Shown here one piece after another: positions 21,376-64,000 of a DNA stretch of 64,000 nt (position 1 is its first letter; each line of letters opens with the position of its first letter). Location of the stretch: positions 17,992,358 through 18,056,357 of the forward strand of contig OY365810.1 of the NCBI GenBank assembly GCA_959347315.1. Reading direction: 5' to 3'. The notes under the pieces are model-generated. The model worked only from the letters and a program-made list of their open reading frames with translations. It had not been told where the DNA came from and ran no database searches. Made by a program: the position numbers and the translations under genes. This DNA is from Bimastos eiseni (lineage: Eukaryota > Annelida > Clitellata > Crassiclitellata > Lumbricidae).

Positions 21376-22929
21376 TGTAAATTTTATTTAATATAACTTA
21401 TATTGATCTTTCATCTCATCAGTTCATCTCTTCTTTTCAAATCACTTCTTCAGCCTCTTGCATACTTGTTCCATGCAACTTTTGATCATCTACGCATGAT
21501 ATTAAAGCTGCATGTACCGTTACTACATCCATTGTCCACGCCAAGCTGAATTGTTTTCATTCCCTTGTTTTGAACTTTCTGGCAACTCAAATTAATGTCC
21601 TCAACTATCTAAAAATGATTCCACATTTGCTTGCACAAGGCTGTTAACAGGAAATCTGAGCAGTACATCTAATATCATTTCTACTCATTATTTAGTCCAT
21701 TGGTTTAAAATCACCTTACTTATTCATTTAGAAGCTCTTTCTAACATATAAAACCTACTTAACTTTGCAAATTCCTCACCATCTAATCACCATAATGTAC
21801 AGAGTAATCATCATATTTCACTCTACCTCATCCTTCGATAACTACTCCTTTTGAGGTCTTTAGCCAATCCAAACACTCTACACCTTCCTCAGTATGACAT
21901 AATCTCATGCATGAATGCAGCTATGCGTTGCTCTGCCCTCATGTAGATTGCCGACCCTAATCTGCCTGAAGCAACTCGGCCACTCTTCAGATTTCCCATT
22001 CCAAACTAAAACCCAAGCTTTTTTCTTTTCCTTATCTGCCCATTTCACAGCCTTACAATATCTGTGATCGTAAAGAACCCACCATAACAGCCCCTCTTTC
22101 TTCCTCCTGTTTGTATTATATATCTGTCTATTCTCGCTTCTCTGGCTATATCTCTAAGGGTAAATGAGTCTCTTGTGACACTCGAAAGTTTGTGGTCCAT
22201 CTTACAATCAAACTAAATGGAGAAAATAGAAAAATGTCATCTGACACTAACCTGTGCCCTCAAGACAAACAACTACCTACTTAAACAGCAGACAGTTTCT
22301 GCTAACCACTGCCCTGCACAAATACTTCACCCTTGTTGCAGAACATCTTAGCTCCCTGCATGATCATGGGCACAATGAATAGTAATAAAATGAGACAACA
22401 AAGTCCCTTTAATGGGCTAGATAATTATCTGAGAGAGCGTCTTAAATGTTGCAGGTAATGGATAGCCACATCTGAGAAGATTAACAGTAAACGCAGTCAT
22501 TGGATGAATTTTTTTGCCTCAGACAAGATTCAGCATATTTTAAAATACATGAATTCTTTATTGAGTTACTTCTGTTGTTTAAATCCATGAAAGAGTGAAG
22601 TTGGTGGGAATGATGATCTGAAGATTGTTGATCGTCAACTGCTGTCAGATATAAATAGAAGCAGATAAACAACATAATGATAATCATCAACACCATTATA
22701 GGTCTATGTTGACATTAGGCCTAAGTGATGGCACATCAAAACAAGGCTAAGAGCTGATAAGATCAGAGTGACTGACGCTTCAGTGTTTTGCAATCGACAA
22801 AAATTCTAGGCAAGTCTATTCAATTATGAATACATTATGTCATCAAGTGGCAACTCTAATTTGAATATGTTACAAGCAATGAGTGAAACTAGGAATTTTT
22901 TTAAATGCCTAGACAATTTGTAAAACCGT

Positions 22930-23012
22930 AACTCTACAATAACTCTAACCCTACACTAACCCTGACCCTAACCTAACCCTTACCCTGATGCTAACCCTGA
23001 CCCTAACCGTGG
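22930..23012. repeat. Degenerate interstitial telomere-like CCCTAA tract
   Basis: ACCCTAACC/ACCCTGACC-type repeats, about ten imperfect units, in the intergenic region. Consistent with a TTAGGG-type telomere organism; not a telomere end. Confidence 0.75.
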
Positions 23013-23451
23013 GCGATTTTACATATTGCCTAAAATCTAAGAAATCAGGCATTTTACAAAATCCCTGTTTCACACATTGCCTGTAACAGATACAAAGATA
23101 ACTGGTGCAATGATGTGCATTATGCAATATAGAGGCTACATTATTAGAAATGCACCCATAATGCAGGAAACATAGTAGTATTCAGAGAGTTGTTAAAAAT
23201 ATGCAGATTAAGTTTTGTTTGATCCTTAAGGCTAAATAGCACAGTTGCTATAATTATATTGATCAGTAGTTGTCATGAAAAGAAGCAATTTAAAGAAAAT
23301 GAGTAAAAGTGAGGTGGAGTGGAATTAGAGATTAGAACATAAACTTAAGATAAGTGAGTAATGTAATACACGGTGTCCAATAAGTTCATGAACGATTTTG
23401 CTAGTTTGTTAAAAAAAAATACACAACAAAGAGCAATAATTATTGTACCAT

Positions 23452-24509
23452 TTAATAGGCAATAGTGTTGCCTTTGCTGGATATAACAGCTTTCATTCGT
23501 CTGGGCAAAGATTCGATTAGGTTGTGCAAAATTTCAACCGATACGAATTCCATGCTTTTCGCAAATGACGTTTCAGCTGAGCAGGAGTCTTTGGTTCAGG
23601 ATCTTTGTAGACACTGCTTGAGAGTATACTCCAGAGATTTTCAATCGGTGAGAGATCAGGAGAGTTGGGAGGCCAGTTTTCAATGTAGTTAGGAATATTT
23701 TCGTTCAGCCATGCTCGCAAAACAGCAGATGTATGTGCTCGCGCACCATCCTGTTGGAAAACGCTAACGGCGTTGTCAGTGAAGAGACGACGTTTCGAGA
23801 TCGTTCCAGATGTGTCCAGTATCGCGTAAACTGGTTTTAATTCCTTCTTTAAAATGTTATTGATATAATACTCCGAGTTAATTGATGTATGCTGAGGTAC
23901 AAAATGTAGTCGCGTTAATCCTGAGGCTGTCATACCTCCCCACACAAGAACAGTCGGACTAAACTTAACCTGCGAGGCGACAGGAACATTTTCTTCTTGC
24001 GAACCCCAAACGGTGTCATTGCGTGAGTTTGGAACATAGAACACTTGATACGGCGATTCGTCACTTAATAGAACATTAGACCGGTCTTCGAATTTCCAAT
24101 GTCTATGCTGCCGCGCGAATAACAACCGTTTTTTCCTCTGAGCGTCTGTTAGCAATGGCTCCTTTCTGCGTTTCCAACATCTCCACTTCAACTCCACTTT
24201 CATGTAATTTCTGATTGTTTCTTTGTTGCCCTTCAGTCCACCTGCCTTGAGAGATTTTTCTATCTGTCTCAATCCAAATCCTCGTCTGTATTTCGCCTTT
24301 TTGATTATTTTAATAGCAGCCTGTGTCAAAATCTTTGGTCGACCGCATCGTGCATGATCACCTAACTCGCCTTGCTTGCTTCTTTCAACCCATTTTGCTA
24401 CCCAACCTTTCGATTGTCCTAATTTATCGCCTATAACGGAATATGAATATCCTTCTTCAGCAAGAATAGCAGCTTTCGAGCGTAACTGAACGTCTGCTAT
24501 TTTCGACAT
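23452..24509 (-). pseudogene. Tc1-like transposase, C-terminal frameshift
   Basis: 330 codons read from ATG at 24509: an N-terminal helix-turn-helix (AAILAEEGYSYSVIGDKLGQ), GRPK, then catalytic LSDESPYQVF (D), FQQDGARAHTS (D) and NSPDLSPIENLW (E), with 35 residues between the second Asp and the Glu. The frame derails near 23536-23541 into a premature stop at 23517. In the next frame the expected ending EILHNLIESLPRRMKAVISS continues to a stop at 23452. A single-base indel therefore explains the break; otherwise the protein is intact. Confidence 0.92.
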
Positions 24510-24654
24510 TTCTGAGTTTGTTTACGAAAAACGATCGCGAACTGCATAAAATTCGCTAAAAATAGTCTTTCAGCATATATTGATGACGTCATTTCCTCGT
24601 TGCAAAAAAAACTATCACTTTTTACACTTTTTGGTTTCGGGACATAAAGCTCTT

Positions 24655-61415
<36,761 letters not shown>

Positions 61416-62296
61416 CTGTAAGTGTACATGTTAGAGTTAGTCCGCATGGCCTTGACCTTGCTTATTTTGTTTTCAATGAGATTCTGATCGGGTGAGATCT
61501 CGTTGGGTGAGCATAGGTCAAGGATTCTCTATTAGGTTTATAAGAGCAAATCCACTAATAATCCAGTTAGCGAAGAATGAGACGTGAACGTCAGTTACGC
61601 CACACATCACAATTCCAACAATGAAAGAACTTTTGACTTCAAAAAGTAAAAACCCGAAAATTGGGCTTAAAAGTTTCTTTAAGAATTATATAGGCCTAAC
61701 ATACCTAGTTTTAAAAAATCCAATCATAGGCCTACAGCCCAGCCAGGCAAATGTCTGAATATAAGTCTTGTACATTTTGTAGCTAGGCTGTTCGATTAAT
61801 GTTCTGAGGCAGTCTTAAAAGAAATCAGATTCTCAGGACAAATGATAAACTTACCAAAGCGACAGTCCACTGCGAAATCCATCCCTGCAATTAACTGGAA
61901 GCTCTTTGTCGGAGACGCTTTTATTGTCTTGGCCTACAGTTTGATGTTTAGGGTTAAGCCTACTCAAAAAACGTTCCTAAAGTCTTAATACAATGAGCGC
62001 ATGGCCAAAATAACTATTATAGGCTTATCGGCACTTAGCCAGTGTTTAGTTTAATATTAGGCCAAGGACCAATCTAGAGTCCTTGATATTAGTATGTCAA
62101 TTAATTTCAAATAATATTATATATTTATATAGGTCCTATGTATATTAAGTTTTGAAGTTTAACCTTTCCTTAGTATTCACTGAACGGCCGCTGTGAGAAA
62201 TAGGCAAGCAGACTCAGTATCACACTTAGATAGCAGCCACCTGTTTTTATAATTTACCTGTGGGTGTATAATCGTGAAAAAATCGATGCACCAGAA

Positions 62297-62513
62297 ACTG
62301 ACCTTGAAGACGGCGAGGTTCTCTGCGAACGCAACATTTGTTCGTGTGCTGCTGGCTGCAATTTAGGCCTCTGCTAATCGGCCTATCCGATCCTATCACG
62401 ATGACGACGATGATGATGACTAGGACAACGATGACTATGATGAATGGTACTGCAGTCGATAACAGAGCAGATGGAATGCGGCAGTCTGGTTCTAGAAGGA
62501 TGATATTTAGCAA
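62297..62513 (-). CDS. Candidate upstream exon of the GH31 gene (hydrophobic N-terminal segment)
   Basis: Open frame ending RREPRRLQ at a good donor (CAAG|GTCAGT, phase 1) that fits the phase of the 61415 exon. Joining them gives Arg-rich sequence followed by FYFVLMTLIVASFG. The frame carries a very hydrophobic run (VPFIIVIVVLVIIIVVIVIG), as expected for a type II signal anchor. No ATG is seen in this frame, so the true start would be in a further 5' exon; alternatively translation starts at the Met inside the 61415 exon. The 5' boundary given here is only the limit of the open frame. Confidence 0.35.
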
Positions 62514-62692
62514 ACTTTCGCTTTTATTGAACTGTAACCGTGATTATTCTGAACATTACATTACAATAGATAGACTTGAACAATATATATATAGATCATT
62601 ATTATACATTCAGTTTAGCAGAACATTCGCTAATACAGACAGTATAGGTTCTTTCAATCACTCACATAGGCTCTGGTGTAACTAGCACTTAC

Positions 62693-62752
62693 AGTCAGCC
62701 CTCATTGCTAGAGTGGTCAGTAGCTGATCCTTGAGTGGTCAGTAGCTGACCA
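62693..62752. repeat. Short tandem duplication GAGTGGTCAGTAGCTGA
   Basis: Two copies about 24 bp apart, upstream of the candidate first GH31 exon. No function evident. Confidence 0.75.
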
Positions 62753-62759
62753 ATCAAAG

Positions 62760-63464
62760 TAGTCTTTTCTAAGATAGGCCAGTTTCCTCTTTGGCTGAGG
62801 AAAGTCACTTATAAGCTACAGCACTGTTAGGAACTTTGCAGTCTGACTTCCGAAATTATCAGGTATCTTAGTACGTCAGATCTGTCTATTATAATATACA
62901 TAATTTATTAATAACTTAGCTTCATGTTCAACCTCTAGCATCTCACATCATTATCACTTCGTGAGTATTTGTATCGTTCTGTATTTAGACAACCATATAT
63001 ATGTTATTACTTTATCTATTCCTTGTTTAATAAAGATAGTTTGTATCTGAACTGTCTCTTCATGTGTAGCTAGTTTCCCCTAACATAATCTAATTTATTA
63101 AGCATCTAATATAATAGTAGAGCTAGTTTAAGTAGAACCCTCAGCGTTCTTACAGAACTATATATAGGCATATACATTATACAGGCAGGTCTATGTTAAC
63201 TTCATTAAAAAAATCAACTCAAATGCCTCATCCGTTATCAGGATGACGTGGGCTTACTGGGTTATGTCACGGTACGTGACGTTCTGGCGCAGCCGTTTTG
63301 GCGCAGATCTCTGATACAATAATATTGTATAGGTCTAATATACATTTTATAAATATATTATATCATATGGCAATCTACCACTCCAGTGTCGTGAATTATT
63401 CCCCACTTGGATTGTGACTAAAAGGGTTCCACAAATCAGGTTAAGCCTCGGGAGCGTCGGTAGT
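62760..63464. other. Upstream region of the GH31 gene, nothing firmly recognised
   Basis: No convincing promoter or exon. TGTCACGGTACGTGACG (near 63266) is a near-palindrome and GCGCAGCCGTTTTGGCGCAG (63289) is half of an inverted motif repeated at the window end. Confidence 0.4.
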
Positions 63465-64000
63465 AGAAGAAGGATCGGTGAAAAGAATCATGTTTAACTA
63501 GAAGTTGGATCAATGAAAAGATACTGTTAAACTGGGAGCTGGATTGATGAAAAGATTCATGCTGAAATGGAAGCTGGATTGATGAAAATAATCAGGCTTA
63601 AATGGACGCTGGATTGGTAAAAGAATTATGCTTAAATTGAAGTTGGATTGATGAAATTAATCAAACTTAAATGGAAGCTGGATTGATGGAAAAAGTATGC
63701 TTAAATAGACGCCTGATTGATGAAAAGAATTATGCCGAAATGGAAGCTGGATTTATAAAAAATAATGCCGCTTAATTGGAAGCGGGATTAAGGAAAAAAT
63801 TGTGACTAAAAGGGTTCCACGACGAGTAGAATTCTCATATCCATCCCGCTTCTACTTAAGCATGATCTTTTCATCATTCCAGTTCCCAGTTTAGCATAAT
63901 TATTTTCAACGATCATGCTTCGTATTACATTATGTAATGTATTGCATATATCTGCGCCAAAACGACCTGCGACAAAACGACCTGCGCCAACACGGCGCTG
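63280..64000. mobile_element. Possible DNA element with GCGCCAAAACG terminal motifs (cut by window end)
   Basis: GTTTTGGCGCAGAT near 63295 and ATCTGCGCCAAAACGACCTG near 63950 are inverted. The right side repeats the motif (CTGCGACAAAACGACCTGCG). The interior is the ~38-bp minisatellite. The right limit may lie beyond the window. Confidence 0.45.
63465..63800. repeat. About 38-bp minisatellite (GGAAGCTGGATTGATGAAAA)
   Basis: Eight or nine degenerate copies of a unit containing GAAGCTGGATTGATGAAAA and ATGCTTAAAT. The flanking phrase GTGACTAAAAGGGTTCCAC occurs on both sides (about 63414 and 63802), as if the array had expanded between two copies of a flanking repeat. Confidence 0.9.

Larger units (their letters stand above)
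20562..23366. other. Intergenic stretch without a recognisable gene
   Basis: Between the Patched and GH31 genes, which converge. Apart from the reverse-transcriptase fragment near 21.1-21.4 kb and the telomere-like tract near 22.95 kb, I see no coding signal; open frames are short and scattered. Confidence 0.6.

Noticed and set aside
63465..63800. CRISPR-like array
   Set aside because: Direct tandem minisatellite without unique spacers, in an animal genome.

Overview
This is a piece of an animal nuclear genome: intron-rich, AT-biased, and full of SINEs, non-LTR retrotransposon fragments, hAT and Tc1/mariner DNA transposons, microsatellites and minisatellites. Two large protein-coding genes lie tail to tail. 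The interstitial TTAGGG-like patch, the gene content and the repeat mix suggest a non-arthropod invertebrate (deuterostome or lophotrochozoan). I cannot fix the species from sequence alone.

Left third (1-20.3 kb, plus strand): the 3' part of a Patched-family gene (Hedgehog receptor / RND sterol transporter). Seventeen exons from 1001 to 17818 join in phase into about 830 residues, running from TM4 of the sterol-sensing domain through the second extracellular loop, TM8-TM12 and the cytoplasmic tail to a stop codon. The 5' exons lie outside the window. The 3' UTR is probably long, with polyadenylation signals near 19.13 and 20.26 kb. The conserved intramembrane acids of both RND half motifs are replaced by amides (GxxxDD is GxxxND, GxxxE is GxxxQ). 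That is the most functionally interesting thing I see.

Right two thirds (24.7-62.5 kb, minus strand): a gene for a secreted or membrane-anchored GH31 alpha-glucosidase of the maltase-glucoamylase / sucrase-isomaltase / acid alpha-glucosidase type. About 23 exons join in phase into three trefoil (P-type) domains followed by one complete GH31 module, with nucleophile (WIDMNEPSSF) and acid/base (HWLGDN) aspartates present. All three trefoil domains have a CxWC spacing instead of the usual CCW. The first exon is uncertain, and the last exon reads into a Tc1-like transposon.

The GH31 introns hold two apparently identical 1,390-bp mariner-like elements (35045-36434 and 47247-48636), one ending about 10 bp from a 5' splice site. 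They also hold a 4.6-kb tetranucleotide-phased satellite (29.47-34.14 kb) that produces long spurious open frames, a 1.5-kb hAT-type element with a nested reverse-transcriptase fragment, several short hAT-type elements with 8-bp target duplications, and many retrotransposon remnants. Between the two genes (20.3-23.4 kb) I see only repeat debris and no gene. The last 1.5 kb holds a ~38-bp minisatellite and inverted GCGCCAAAACG-type motifs.
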